This document shows positions 27,544 through 36,557 of a stretch of DNA of 64,000 bases, piece by piece (positions within the stretch are counted from its first letter, which is position 1; each line of letters starts with the position of its first letter). Made by a program: the position numbers and the translations under genes. The notes beneath the pieces were generated by a model, which was not told where the DNA came from, ran no database searches, and was given only the letters and a program-made list of their open reading frames with translations. The DNA comes from Rubrobacter_D sp963840835 (lineage in GTDB: Bacteria > Actinomycetota > Rubrobacteria > Rubrobacterales > Rubrobacteraceae): positions 310,001 through 374,000 of the forward strand of contig CAWJAM010000006.1 of the NCBI GenBank assembly GCA_963840835.1, in the 5' to 3' direction.

Positions 27544-28554
27544 TTGCCAGCTCTTCGGTTCAACAGAGTGTTCGAGGTAACGCGGGGGGCGAAGGCGTTC
27601 TTGAACCTGGAATTTGGTGTCACGCGTGGGGCTGTGCCTGACGCCGAACGGCTCAGCTCGGCCTTGAAGCGGGTGGAGAAACAGCGCAAGCTCCTGGGCA
27701 AGCAGAACCGGGAGATCACCCGCCTGAAGATGAAGCTTTCGGCCGTGGACGGGTCGGCGAGGGGCGCCGGGGAGGGACCCGCCGTCGCCGGTGTGTCGGG
27801 CGCGTTGCCCGACTTCTTGATCATCGGTGCCCAGAAGGGCGGTACCACCTTCCTTTACCATCTTCTCTGCCAGCACCCCTACGTCGAGCCCGCAGCCACC
27901 AAAGAGGTCCACTTCTTCGACATCAACTTCGACAGGGGCGTGGAGTGGTATCGCTCGCGCTTCTCGCCCCCGACGCAGAAGGAGGGACGCAAGGTCCTCA
28001 CGGGGGAGTCGAGCCCCTACTACATCTACCACCCCCGCGCCGCACAGAGGGCGGCGCAAGTGGTCCCAGGAGTCCGGTTGATCGCGCTGCTCAGGAACCC
28101 CGTGGACAGGGCCTTCTCCGACTACAACCACAAGGCGCGGGAGGGGCGAGAGTCCCTGAGCTTCGAGGAGGCCATCGCCTCCGAGGAAAAGCGGCTCAGG
28201 GGTGAGAAGGAGAGAATGCTCGCCGACGAAACTTACTCCAGCCCCAACTACCGGAGGTTCTCCTACCTCTCCAGGGGCGTCTACGTGGATCAACTCGAGG
28301 ATTGGCGCGGATACTTCGACGAGGGGCAGCTACTGGTGCTCAAGAGCGAAGACTTCTTCGAGGACCCGCAGGCCGTGTTCGAACGCGTCCTCGAGTTTCT
28401 CGGACTGCCGTATCAAGGTACAGGGGTCACCGGAGAACGCAACGAGGGAGAATACGATCAGATGGACCCAGCCACCCGCCGGCGGCTAGAAGACTACTTC
28501 GAGCCACACAACAAGCGCCTCTATGACTTCCTTGGCGTCGACCTCGGCTGGTAG
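27544..28554 (+). CDS. Sulfotransferase with N-terminal coiled-coil module (ST1)
   Basis: A 336-residue PAPS-dependent sulfotransferase. The 5'-phosphosulfate loop is IIGAQKGGTTFLYHLL and the 3'-phosphate motif is LLRNPVDRAFSDY; ends with RLYDFLGVDLGW as in NodH/heparan-type enzymes. About 85 residues precede the catalytic domain: a short module with GVTRGAVPDAERL, then a coiled coil. The same module occurs in the enzyme at 32971. TTG 27544 is chosen because AGGAGGAGGG lies just upstream; GTG 27526 overlaps that site. Confidence 0.9.
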   Translation: MPALRFNRVFEVTRGAKAFLNLEFGVTRGAVPDAERLSSALKRVEKQRKLLGKQNREITRLKMKLSAVDGSARGAGEGPAVAGVSGALPDFLIIGAQKGGTTFLYHLLCQHPYVEPAATKEVHFFDINFDRGVEWYRSRFSPPTQKEGRKVLTGESSPYYIYHPRAAQRAAQVVPGVRLIALLRNPVDRAFSDYNHKAREGRESLSFEEAIASEEKRLRGEKERMLADETYSSPNYRRFSYLSRGVYVDQLEDWRGYFDEGQLLVLKSEDFFEDPQAVFERVLEFLGLPYQGTGVTGERNEGEYDQMDPATRRRLEDYFEPHNKRLYDFLGVDLGW

Positions 28555-28896
28555 GGAATCTGCTTGCGACGGAGATGCAGGACGTCTTCGTCAGTTCGGC
28601 CATGATCGCCACGACCGTCCATTTGCGCTATTGTAGTTAGGGTGGCGTCTCCCATTGAAGATGCGCTCACGGGCGAGCGGCGGTTTCGGGTTGTGGCCCC
28701 ATCTCCGTCGGGCAAAACGCTTTACAAGGAGGGGTGTGCCCATTACAGTGCTACGCGGCAACGAGGTAGTTGGGCTACGAACGACGGCAAGAGTTTCAAA
28801 ATTACTGGCGACCTGGAACGCTATCGAGGTGAAGCCGTGATAGAGATGAACGGGAGAGCGCCTGGCGAAGACCACCGGGCCGTCGTAGGGAGTGCA
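28555..28896. other. 342-bp stretch with no firmly supported gene
   Basis: Separates the sulfotransferase from the second sulfatase. A 34-codon frame starting at GTG 28736 after AAGGAGGGG (VPITVLRGNEVVGLRT) is possible but unsupported. The sulfatase frame stays open through this region but its own signal peptide begins at 28897. Confidence 0.4.
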
Positions 28897-30285
28897 ATGT
28901 ACCGGCTGATCCTCATAGCCATGCTGGTACTATTGGTGGTCGGCTGCGGGGCCTCGGCCCAGACAAAAGAGACCAAGGAGACCAAGAAGACCGCCGAGAG
29001 GCCGAACGTCGTCTTTATCCTCACCGACGACCTGGACAGTCGGCTTCTCGCGAGCCACCTCTCCGCCTACCCCAACATCCGAAACCTCGCCGCCAACGGC
29101 GTCACCTTCGAGAACGCCTTCGTAACCAACGCCTTGTGCTGCCCGAGCCGCTCCACCATCCTTACGGGTCTCTACTCCCACAACCACGGCGTCATGACCA
29201 ACACCGCTCCCGGCGGGGGCGCATCGGCCTTCCGTACCCTGGAGCCGACGGCGCTGCCGGTGTGGCTTCACAAAGAAGGCTACGACACCGGATACGTCGG
29301 CAAGTACCTCAACGGGTACGATGGCGTCTACGACCCTCCCGGCTGGGACGAGTGGCAGGGCATAGACACTGGCACTGGTGCGGACCGCGAGGTCGGGCAG
29401 AGGACCGACGTCTTCTCCAAACAGGCCGACACGTTCGTGAAGCGTCGCGCCGGTAGGTCCGCTGCGCCGTTCTTCCTGCAGGTCGCACCCATCGCCCCGC
29501 ACGGGCCCGCCCGACCCTACCCGCGCCACTCCGGCCTCTTTGCGGGCGAGAAGGCGCCCCAACCACCCTCCTTCGACGAGAGGGACGTCTCCGACAAGCC
29601 GCGCTACGTGAGAAAGCTCAAGCCCCTTACTCGGGACAAAATCGACACCCTCAACAAGCTCCACCGCAACCGCCTGCGCTCTATGAAGGCCGTCGACGAG
29701 ATGGTAGGCCGCCTCGTTGCAACGCTGCGTAAAACCGGAGAGCTCGACAACACCTACGTCGTCTTCACCTCCGACAACGGCATCCACCTGGGCCACCACC
29801 GGCTCACGGAAGGCAAGCGATTGGCCTACGATGAGGACATTAGGGTGCCCCTGATCGTGCGCGGCCCTGGCGTCCCCGCCGGGGTGACGCGGGGTCGGAT
29901 GGTCCTAAACAACGACCTCGCCCCCACCTTCGCCGAGTGGACCGGCGCGACCCCGCTGCCCGTCGATGAGCACGTCGACGGGCGCTCGCTCGTCCCGGTG
30001 CTAAGGCCAACCCCGCCTTCAGGCTGGAGGACGGCTTTCCTCGCGGAGGCCGCCCCCCACAAGCGGGTCGGGCGCCCGGCCTACCGCGCCGTCAGGACCG
30101 AGAAATACCTCTACGTCTCCTACAAGAACGGCGAGAAGGAACTCTACAACCTCAAGCGCGACCCCTACGAACTCAGGAACTTTTACCCGGGGGCGAGAGA
30201 CTCCCTGAAGCAGCACCTGCGAAGCCGGCTCTCCTCACTGGCCGGATGCGAGGGGGCGGGGTGCCGGTCGGCGGAGGGACGATAG
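28897..30285 (+). CDS. Sulfatase lipoprotein (formylglycine type), second copy
   Basis: A 462-residue secreted sulfatase with a lipoprotein signal (LIAMLVLLVVGC, Cys 17), a Lys/Thr/Glu linker and the catalytic CCPSR motif (Cys 81). Metal-site stretches FILTDDLDSR and FTSDNGIHLGHHR are present. It is a paralogue of the sulfatase at 24110. ATG 28897 has AGGGAG 6 nt upstream and gives the signal peptide directly. It probably trims sulfate from a surface or environmental glycan and needs a formylglycine-generating enzyme, which is not in the window. Confidence 0.9.
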   Translation: MYRLILIAMLVLLVVGCGASAQTKETKETKKTAERPNVVFILTDDLDSRLLASHLSAYPNIRNLAANGVTFENAFVTNALCCPSRSTILTGLYSHNHGVMTNTAPGGGASAFRTLEPTALPVWLHKEGYDTGYVGKYLNGYDGVYDPPGWDEWQGIDTGTGADREVGQRTDVFSKQADTFVKRRAGRSAAPFFLQVAPIAPHGPARPYPRHSGLFAGEKAPQPPSFDERDVSDKPRYVRKLKPLTRDKIDTLNKLHRNRLRSMKAVDEMVGRLVATLRKTGELDNTYVVFTSDNGIHLGHHRLTEGKRLAYDEDIRVPLIVRGPGVPAGVTRGRMVLNNDLAPTFAEWTGATPLPVDEHVDGRSLVPVLRPTPPSGWRTAFLAEAAPHKRVGRPAYRAVRTEKYLYVSYKNGEKELYNLKRDPYELRNFYPGARDSLKQHLRSRLSSLAGCEGAGCRSAEGR

Positions 30286-30367
30286 AGCTCCCTGGAAAGA
30301 GTTCGTCGAACAAGAGAAAGGCACCCTTCTCATCGAGAAGGGCGTGTGAAGCGAAGCGGCATCTCTT

Positions 30368-31732
30368 CTACCTATCGCGCTTGGTAGAGAGCATCCTGGC
30401 CCGCAAACGTCTTAGCGCGGCAAGTGGCCGCGAGGTTCCGGAAGCCTGCAGCTCACGCACCTGCACCTTCAGTTTTCGGTTCTTCCCTTTCAACTTCCGG
30501 ATTCTGCGGCGTTTGCTTGCCAGGCCGTGCCGCGATTCCTCGAGCTCTCGCTCGAGCCGGCCGATCTTCGCGTCCTTGGACCTCTGATCCGACCTGGCCT
30601 CGGACAGTTCATACGGTTCGTTCCGTGAAGCGCCGACGTTCTTTGCCCTGTCTTCGCTTTCGGCCCATTCTAGATAATCCTCGGACACCACCAAGAATCC
30701 GTTTTCGACCAGTTCGTTCACGTTATCGAGCTTCCTGGAGGTGTCGCGTTTTATCTGAAGGGTGGCGTTCCGCTCGAGCGTCTCGAGACGCTTTTTGTGC
30801 TTGCGAGAGTCCTTCATGTAGTTCTCTTCGCGAACAGCGCTTCGGATCTGCTCGTACAAATGGTCGAGAAATTTGTAGTGGAATAGCACGCAAGTAAGGT
30901 CCGCAACCCGCGCGTGACTGACAGCGTGCGACGATCCGTCCATGGGCTTTGCCTTGCCGTCGGAGAGAACCAGGGGGTGTTTGGTCAAGGGCGGGATCCC
31001 GCCGAACAGGGTTGCCTGGATACCTTTTCTCAGAACCTTGATCTCGTCGCTTGCCAACACGTTCCCGGTGCCGCACACGATCGGATAGTCCCAGTAATTG
31101 CGCAATCTTACGTTCGAGATGTCGTAGAAACGATTGGTCTCCTTCACGGGTTCGTCCTCGACGGCTGCCGCAGCCTCCGAAATCGGCCTCTCCGGAAACA
31201 TGTCGAGCATCTGTGCCGCCACGGCGGTGTATGACCTCTGGGTCAGATACCTGAGAAGAGACCCGAGATCGACGGTCTCTGAGTAAGGATAGTCGAACAG
31301 TTCGTCTATGTCCGCGAACAAGGCCCATCGCCCCTGGCCGAAACGCTCGAACATGTACTGTTTCATCGACATCTGGTATTCCTTGAAGGGCAGTTCTGTT
31401 CGAAGCACGGTTACGTTCTCATAGACTTGGAGGAACTCGACGGTGCCGTCGGTCGAACCGTTGTCCAAGAAAAACATGTGCCTTACCCCGAGGGCGAGGT
31501 AATGATCTACGAACGCTTTCACATAAGGTCGGCCGTTCCGGACCAGGCAGAGGACGACGAGCTCGTCTATCTCGTAATCGACTCTTTCCGGCCCGTGTAG
31601 GTGTTCCAGGCCGCGTTCGAGGGTTTGCTTCTGAGACTGCCCCTCGAGTCGGCCATCGAGGAGCTTGCTCTTCTCTGCAGCGTCCGGCAGTGGGCTTGGG
31701 CCGCGTACATTCTCGTGGTCCTGATATCGCAT
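30368..31732 (-). CDS. Family 2-type glycosyltransferase with C-terminal coiled coil
   Basis: A 454-residue glycosyltransferase of the Glyco_tranf_2_4 group. Residues about 57-310 are the GT-A fold: VVLCLVRNGRPYVKAFVDHY, FFLDNGSTDGTVEFL and the metal motif DIDELFDYP. Residues about 385-435 are a strongly charged coiled coil (KIGRLERELEESRHG; RRRIRKLKGKNRKL) followed by a basic tail. Donor and acceptor unknown. It is divergent from another GT2-type gene at 31909. Confidence 0.85.
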   Translation of the reverse strand: MRYQDHENVRGPSPLPDAAEKSKLLDGRLEGQSQKQTLERGLEHLHGPERVDYEIDELVVLCLVRNGRPYVKAFVDHYLALGVRHMFFLDNGSTDGTVEFLQVYENVTVLRTELPFKEYQMSMKQYMFERFGQGRWALFADIDELFDYPYSETVDLGSLLRYLTQRSYTAVAAQMLDMFPERPISEAAAAVEDEPVKETNRFYDISNVRLRNYWDYPIVCGTGNVLASDEIKVLRKGIQATLFGGIPPLTKHPLVLSDGKAKPMDGSSHAVSHARVADLTCVLFHYKFLDHLYEQIRSAVREENYMKDSRKHKKRLETLERNATLQIKRDTSRKLDNVNELVENGFLVVSEDYLEWAESEDRAKNVGASRNEPYELSEARSDQRSKDAKIGRLERELEESRHGLASKRRRIRKLKGKNRKLKVQVRELQASGTSRPLAALRRLRARMLSTKRDR

Positions 31733-31908
31733 CGTTCATCCTTTGGACAGATCTAGCCAGGCTTGCGAGCCCTGCGAAGTCTAACGGAAAGAATTCCTAC
31801 AAGAAAGTGAGCCGCAGGATGGTAAGGGAAGGCAGGCTCCTGTCGCTTGAAAATCCGGTGGCGTTCTGTGAAGATACGCCGCGGTCGCGAGGGAAGAACG
31901 CGGAGCGA

Positions 31909-32850
31909 ATGGAGGACCAACTTGCCGACTCTCCGGTTCGGCAAAGCTGTAGATTTCGGCTGGTAGCCGTGTTGGTATACGGTGTATCCATGGTCCGCAA
32001 CGAGGCGGACCTGATTCGCCTGAACGTTCTGTATCACCTGGCGTCGGGCATCGATAGGATGCTCGTTGTGGACAACGGCTCGACCGACGGCACCGACGAG
32101 ATCCTGCAACAACTCAGCCTCCAACACGCCGAGGTGCGGTGGTCCAGGGACGACGGTCCTTTTCTGCCGTCGAGGGTCATGACGAAGCTGGCACGCGAGG
32201 CCTTCGAAGAAGGCGCAGATTGGGTCGTGCCGGTCGACGCCGACGAGTTCTGGCACGCTCGGGGAGGCGACCTGAGGAGGGTGCTCGAGAACGAGGAGGT
32301 AGGGGTGCTTCGGGCGCAAGCGGTAAACTTCATCCAGCGGCGGAGCCAGAGGGAATCCTCACCCGACGCCTTGATCTACATGACCAGACGAACCGAGTTA
32401 CCTGTAGGGCCGCCGGGCCATGCCCAAAGCCTCGTCGAGTCTCGGGAAATTGCCTTCGTAGAGAAAGCCTACCCACAAAAATGCATCTGCCGCCCGACGG
32501 CAGAGGTCGAGATCGAAACAGGCCACCATTCGATCTCCGGGGCCGACGGCCCGAGAATGCGGACCGAAAGGATCGTGTGTCTACACGCGCCGATGCGCTC
32601 ACGGGCCGCACTCGTCGAGCGGGTAACCTCCGCGAGCCGTGCGGCGGCGGCGGGACGTAACCCGAACCAGGGACGAAACAGGCGCAGGTTGGCGGCACTA
32701 CGAGACGAGAAGGCCATAGACGAGGAGTGGGCGGCAAACAGCTACGAGGACGATTTCCTGGACGTCTTCGGCGATAGGCATCCTGTGGTTTTCGACCCCA
32801 GCCTGCGGGACGCTCTGACAGCAGCTTTCAATGAGGTTGGACCTCATTGA
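31909..32850 (+). CDS. Family 2-type glycosyltransferase, end encoded by a repeat
   Basis: A roughly 313-residue glycosyltransferase. GT-A motifs: GVSMVRNEADLIRLNVLYHL, MLVVDNGSTDGTDEILQQ and VVPVDADEFWHARGG (metal-binding DAD). The start is uncertain: ATG 31909 has GGAG nearby; ATG 31819 and GTG 31807 are alternatives. The final codons (AAFNEVGPH) and the stop lie inside the left hairpin of the following repeat, so the original C-terminus has probably been replaced. Confidence 0.8.
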   Translation: MEDQLADSPVRQSCRFRLVAVLVYGVSMVRNEADLIRLNVLYHLASGIDRMLVVDNGSTDGTDEILQQLSLQHAEVRWSRDDGPFLPSRVMTKLAREAFEEGADWVVPVDADEFWHARGGDLRRVLENEEVGVLRAQAVNFIQRRSQRESSPDALIYMTRRTELPVGPPGHAQSLVESREIAFVEKAYPQKCICRPTAEVEIETGHHSISGADGPRMRTERIVCLHAPMRSRAALVERVTSASRAAAAGRNPNQGRNRRRLAALRDEKAIDEEWAANSYEDDFLDVFGDRHPVVFDPSLRDALTAAFNEVGPH

Positions 32851-32961
32851 AAGCTCTCAGCATTTCAGCCGGTCAGCACTTCAGCAAGAAAAAGCTGAAA
32901 TGCTGAAGTGCTGACCGGCTGAAATGCGCGAATAGCAGAGGTCTAGACCTCTGCTATTCGC
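32823..32961. repeat. Complete hairpin-octamer-hairpin repeat overlapping a gene end
   Basis: Left hairpin arms 32823-32837 and 32841-32855 (AGCTTTCAATGAGGT type), CAGC octamers 32856-32889, inverted octamers 32893-32924, right hairpin arms 32928-32943 and 32946-32961 (16 bp, loop TA). The stop codon of the GT gene at 32848-32850 is in the right arm of the left hairpin. It lies between convergent genes. Confidence 0.8.
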
Positions 32962-32970
32962 TTTAGTACG

Positions 32971-34086
32971 CTACTGTTTACTGTCCGGGTAGAACTCCCT
33001 TAGCAGTGGGCCGGTGACCTCCTCCACCGTCCGCGCCTGCTCGGGTGTGAGGTCCTCTCTCCATCCACCGGGGGTAGCTCTGCGATTGAATTTGCCCCGG
33101 CCTTTGTTCTCCTCCGGGATACTTTCGAAGGTGTGCCTCGCTATTGCCTGTTCCAGCTGCTCCCTATCCACCTCGATGCTCAGCGAATCGCAGATGTAGG
33201 AGACACAGTCTCTGGTGGTCGCTCGCAGGTCTTCGTACCTGACCAGGACCTTCGACCCGTCGGGATGTCTGGCATAAGCCTCCTTGACGGCGCTCACGTT
33301 GTCGACGTAGTTTCTGGCCAACCGTTCGACGAACTCGTCCTTCGAGCGGTCTTCGGCCAGGTCGGGACACCCGCTGCGCAGTACGGCGTCGGCTACCGAT
33401 GCCTCGAACCTGTCGTACCCGTACCAGCTTCCCTCCTCCGCAGCATCGAGGAGGGATGCCACCACGTCGCGACTGTCGCGCACGAGGAAGACGAGCTTGC
33501 TCTCGGGGAACGCTTCCAGGATCAGGGACGCGCTCACGGACCCGTTGGGCTCCTTGATGATGAGGTGATGCCTCGGAGAGATGTTCGGGAACTTGGCCTG
33601 ACCCACGTCGAGAAACAACCTTCTCATCGACCCGACCCAAACGTCCCTGTAGGGATCACCGAGGAGGAACTGTTTGCTGTTTATGTATCCCCTATGCGCC
33701 AGGTTGTTGCGGGAATTCAGGAGGACGCCGAAGAAGGGTTCTTTCCAGAGGGCATGTCCTCTCGGTGCTCCCAGGATCTCACCCAGCCACGTGCTGCCAG
33801 TCCTGGGGGAGCCGAGTATCCAGACCATATTCTCCGGATTGATGCCGCCCGGGAGCACGGTCTGCCCGCCGCTTCCAAGGGTTGACCGACGCAGTTGTTG
33901 CACACGCCGGTTCTGCTTCTCTATGTGACGTTGAGCCTGGGCGAGCTTCTGGGTCTGCGCCCGAAGTTCGCTGCGCAGGGACTCTGCATCAGGCACGTCT
34001 CCGCGGGTAACGCCCACAGCCAGGGTGAAAAAGGCCCTTACTCCACGGGCGATCTCCAGGACCGTTTGCTTTCTGTACTCTGGCAT
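32971..34086 (-). CDS. Sulfotransferase with N-terminal coiled-coil module (ST2)
   Basis: A 371-residue sulfotransferase. PAPS motifs: ILGSPRTGSTWLGEIL and VFLVRDSRDVVASLLDA. The N-terminal 80 residues hold the module ARGVRAFFTLAVGVTRG followed by a coiled coil with EKQNRRVQQL, like the enzyme at 27544. The C-terminus (GRGKFNRRATPGGWREDLTP) is nearly the same as that of the sulfotransferase at 47936, so those two catalytic domains are close paralogues. ATG 34086; divergent from the methyltransferase gene at 34264. Confidence 0.9.
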   Translation of the reverse strand: MPEYRKQTVLEIARGVRAFFTLAVGVTRGDVPDAESLRSELRAQTQKLAQAQRHIEKQNRRVQQLRRSTLGSGGQTVLPGGINPENMVWILGSPRTGSTWLGEILGAPRGHALWKEPFFGVLLNSRNNLAHRGYINSKQFLLGDPYRDVWVGSMRRLFLDVGQAKFPNISPRHHLIIKEPNGSVSASLILEAFPESKLVFLVRDSRDVVASLLDAAEEGSWYGYDRFEASVADAVLRSGCPDLAEDRSKDEFVERLARNYVDNVSAVKEAYARHPDGSKVLVRYEDLRATTRDCVSYICDSLSIEVDREQLEQAIARHTFESIPEENKGRGKFNRRATPGGWREDLTPEQARTVEEVTGPLLREFYPDSKQ

Positions 34087-34141
34087 CTGGCAATATTAGC
34101 ATCACCCTGCCGTCCCTATCTCGTGCGGACCTCACAGGTTT

Positions 34142-34157
34142 GAACGCTCGAGCGTTC
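34142..34157. promoter_or_regulatory. 16-bp perfect palindrome (possible operator)
   Basis: GAACGCTCGAGCGTTC is a perfect palindrome in the gap between divergent genes starting at 34086 and 34264. It overlaps a motif (TTGAA...GTTCTG) also found upstream of other glycan genes. It could bind a dimeric regulator. Confidence 0.35.
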
Positions 34158-34187
34158 TGCAAGTGTGGTCGAGACGTCTGCTGGATG

Positions 34188-34216
34188 TTGCGGTCCGGCT
34201 GTGGGGACGGTAATCT
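34188..34216 (+). promoter_or_regulatory. Candidate sigma-70-type promoter
   Basis: TTGCGG (34188-34193) and TAATCT (34211-34216) are separated by 17 bp and lie about 48 bp before the methyltransferase start at 34264. Partial matches to consensus only. Confidence 0.25.
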
Positions 34217-34263
34217 CGTTACTACTATGAAGATTTCAGAAGATACGGACGAGGTAAGAGTAC

Positions 34264-35505
34264 ATGCAACGTTTCTGGAGCACGGTGATCGAGCCGGTTC
34301 TCGAGGCTGTACAACCTGAGATTATCGTGGAGGTCGGCTCCGACCAGGGTGTCAACACGGCGAACTTGCTGGAGTTCTGCAGGCAGACCGGCGCAACGTT
34401 GCACGTCATAGACCCGGCGCCAGGGTACGACGTCTCAAAGTGGCAAAGCGAGTACGGCGACTGTCTCGTCTTCCACAAAGAGCTCAGCCTGAACGCCCTT
34501 CCTTCGATAGAGGACTTCGACGTGGTGCTGATAGATGGCGACCACAACTGGTACACCGTCTTCAACGAGCTCAAGACACTCGAGCGGCTATGCGCGGAGC
34601 GTTCACAAGACTTTCCCCTCGTTCTGCTGCACGACATCGGCTGGCCCTACGGTAGGCGCGACCTCTACTACGACCCCGACTCCATCCCCGATGAGCACCG
34701 TAAACCCTATAACAAGAAGGGGATGCTGCCCTCAGTACCCGACCTGGTCGAAGTAGGCGGCATGAACCGTCACCTCAACAACGCCGTCCGCGAGCACGAG
34801 CCGAAAGACGGGGTGCTGACGGCTATCGAGGACTTTCTGGGCGCATCGCAGTACGCGCTTGACCTACTCGAACTTCCCGGCGTTCACGGCCTCGGCATCC
34901 TCACTCCTGCGCCACTCAAGAGACAGAACCCGGATCTCGCCCGGCTATTGAGCGAGTTAGATTTCTCTCCATTGGTCGAACGCTACGTGCAGGGAGTCGA
35001 GAAGGCACGACTGGAACTGCAGGTGCGCCAGCAAGAGGAACGCAGGGAGTACCAGCGGCGGCTGGACGTGGAGAGCCGAGAACTCAGAGAAACGAGGCAG
35101 GAGCTTCGGCAAGGACGGCAGGAGCTTCGGCAAGGGCGGCGGGAGCTTCGGCAAGGGCGACAGGAGCTCGAGCAAGTACGCCGCAACCTCAGGGAGGTCC
35201 GACAGAAGCTCAAGAGAGCCCACGAAGAATTGAGGGTAGAGCGTCAGAGACTGAAGGTAGCCGAAGGGGAAATTGCAAGGTTGGTACTCTGGATAGAGGA
35301 ACTGGGCGAGGGGATTTTCGCTCTTTCGAACTCACGGCAGTGGAAGGCCAGCCATGCCCTTGGCGCGCTCCAGCGAAAAGTCCTGCGCAGACCAGAAGAA
35401 CCTGCGACCATGGATAGTTTACAGGCGGTATTGGAACAATTTCGCGCCTGGCGTAGAGAGCGTAACTCCCGCGCCGGAGAGCATGAGAGGAAAGAAGGCC
35501 GCTGA
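34264..35505 (+). CDS. Methyltransferase-like protein with long C-terminal coiled coil
   Basis: A 413-residue protein. Residues 1-230 resemble the class I SAM-dependent Methyltransf_24/cephalosporin-hydroxylase group: IIVEVGSDQGVNTANLLEF (SAM loop) and DVVLIDGDHNWYTVFNEL. Residues about 245-345 are a long coiled coil rich in Arg, Glu and Gln; inside it a 7-residue unit like RQELRQG is repeated about four times, encoded by 21-bp repeats. It may methylate a sugar of the glycan while the coil links it to partners. Preceded by GGACGAGGTAAGAG. Confidence 0.8.
   Translation: MQRFWSTVIEPVLEAVQPEIIVEVGSDQGVNTANLLEFCRQTGATLHVIDPAPGYDVSKWQSEYGDCLVFHKELSLNALPSIEDFDVVLIDGDHNWYTVFNELKTLERLCAERSQDFPLVLLHDIGWPYGRRDLYYDPDSIPDEHRKPYNKKGMLPSVPDLVEVGGMNRHLNNAVREHEPKDGVLTAIEDFLGASQYALDLLELPGVHGLGILTPAPLKRQNPDLARLLSELDFSPLVERYVQGVEKARLELQVRQQEERREYQRRLDVESRELRETRQELRQGRQELRQGRRELRQGRQELEQVRRNLREVRQKLKRAHEELRVERQRLKVAEGEIARLVLWIEELGEGIFALSNSRQWKASHALGALQRKVLRRPEEPATMDSLQAVLEQFRAWRRERNSRAGEHERKEGR
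35095..35175 (+). repeat. In-frame 21-bp tandem repeats within the coiled coil
   Basis: About three and a half copies of a 21-bp unit starting CAGGAGCTTCGGCAAGG, each encoding one 7-residue heptad, with few base changes between copies. Copy number may vary between strains. Confidence 0.75.
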
Positions 35506-35521
35506 GCCGCAGAGTCCCGGA

Positions 35522-36544
35522 CTACGCTGATCGTACGGCGGAGAGTCGGCCGCTCTGGAAGGCCGGCTTCTCTATTGCTTCTTGCATCCACGCTTCCCAG
35601 ATCGCCGATTCCCACAGCGGATAGGGTAGATGCTCTTCCTCGGGAGGGCTCCCGGCCAGCCTCTCGGCGGAGTAGAGCCAGAACGAAGCGTAGCCGCCGA
35701 AGTGCTCGTTCAGGCGCGAGATCTCTCCCCTGTAGAGTCGTGCCAGGTAGACTGCTGATTCTGCCAGCATACGGCCCGCCGACCTGGCGTGGACCCTCTC
35801 GCCGACCCCCTGCGGCACGAAGGAGGTATCCACGCCGAGAAACCCGTACAAGCTGCCCAGGAGTTCCTCGGGGTAGAAATGGATGTCCTCGAGAAAACCG
35901 ACGAAGATCCGCTCCTCCGGATAGAACGTGCTCCAGTTCTCAAGCGTACGCAGGTAATTCGTCCTCGACCTCGACCCCTCGCTCTCGAAGTTACGATAGA
36001 TCCTCTTGCGTCGGGCTGAGCCCGCATCACCCTTACCGGCCTTGTCGAGCCGCATTACGAGTTGAGACCAGGCCCGCTCTATCGGGTTACGCATCATGAA
36101 CATGAGCTTCGCTTCCGGGGCGAGGTCGTGGACGCGGGCTATGCTGTCGCGGCCGAGCATGGAGTATGCTGGTGTGATCTCACCCCTGACCTTGCCCCGT
36201 CCCGGCTCGAAGAGCGAGGTGTACCATCCGTCCCCGGGCGCCCCGGCGTAATACTTCAGGTCCCAGAGAAAATCCTCCTTAGAGAAACGGCTCCGGTGGC
36301 GTTGGAGGCGACTCCTGACCTGCCGGCGCCAGCGCCGGTTCACGGTGCCTTCACCCTTTATCTTGGCGTAGAGCCGTGGGATCAGGTACTTGGGGTCGTT
36401 TATCCGCTCGTTGAAGTAGTGGAGTTCCTTGATCCCCGGCATCCAGATCTCGGGGTGAAGTTGCAGGTTGTGGCCCAACCAGGTAGTCCCCGCCTTCTGG
36501 GCCCCTATACCGATGAAGTCCGGGGGAGGCACATCTCTTTGCAT
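35522..36544 (-). CDS. Sulfotransferase, third of a tandem trio (ST3)
   Basis: A 340-residue sulfotransferase with FIGIGAQKAGTTWLGHNL (5' loop) and FMMRNPIERAWSQL (3' motif). The family-typical KELHYFN and ENWSTFYPEERIFVGFLEDI segments are shared with the next two genes, showing tandem duplication. ATG 36544 gives a start 13 nt after the upstream gene's stop; an in-frame ATG 36595 would overlap that gene. Last gene of a long minus-strand run. Confidence 0.88.
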   Translation of the reverse strand: MQRDVPPPDFIGIGAQKAGTTWLGHNLQLHPEIWMPGIKELHYFNERINDPKYLIPRLYAKIKGEGTVNRRWRRQVRSRLQRHRSRFSKEDFLWDLKYYAGAPGDGWYTSLFEPGRGKVRGEITPAYSMLGRDSIARVHDLAPEAKLMFMMRNPIERAWSQLVMRLDKAGKGDAGSARRKRIYRNFESEGSRSRTNYLRTLENWSTFYPEERIFVGFLEDIHFYPEELLGSLYGFLGVDTSFVPQGVGERVHARSAGRMLAESAVYLARLYRGEISRLNEHFGGYASFWLYSAERLAGSPPEEEHLPYPLWESAIWEAWMQEAIEKPAFQSGRLSAVRSA

Positions 36545-36557
36545 CTCTACGGGGGGC

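Noticed and set aside
28642..28896. N-terminal extension of the second sulfatase
   Set aside because: The signal peptide and ribosome site at 28897 fit well; the upstream part has no protein-like pattern.
35095..35175. Non-coding tandem repeat
   Set aside because: It is in frame within a coiled-coil protein and encodes whole heptads, so it is treated as coding.
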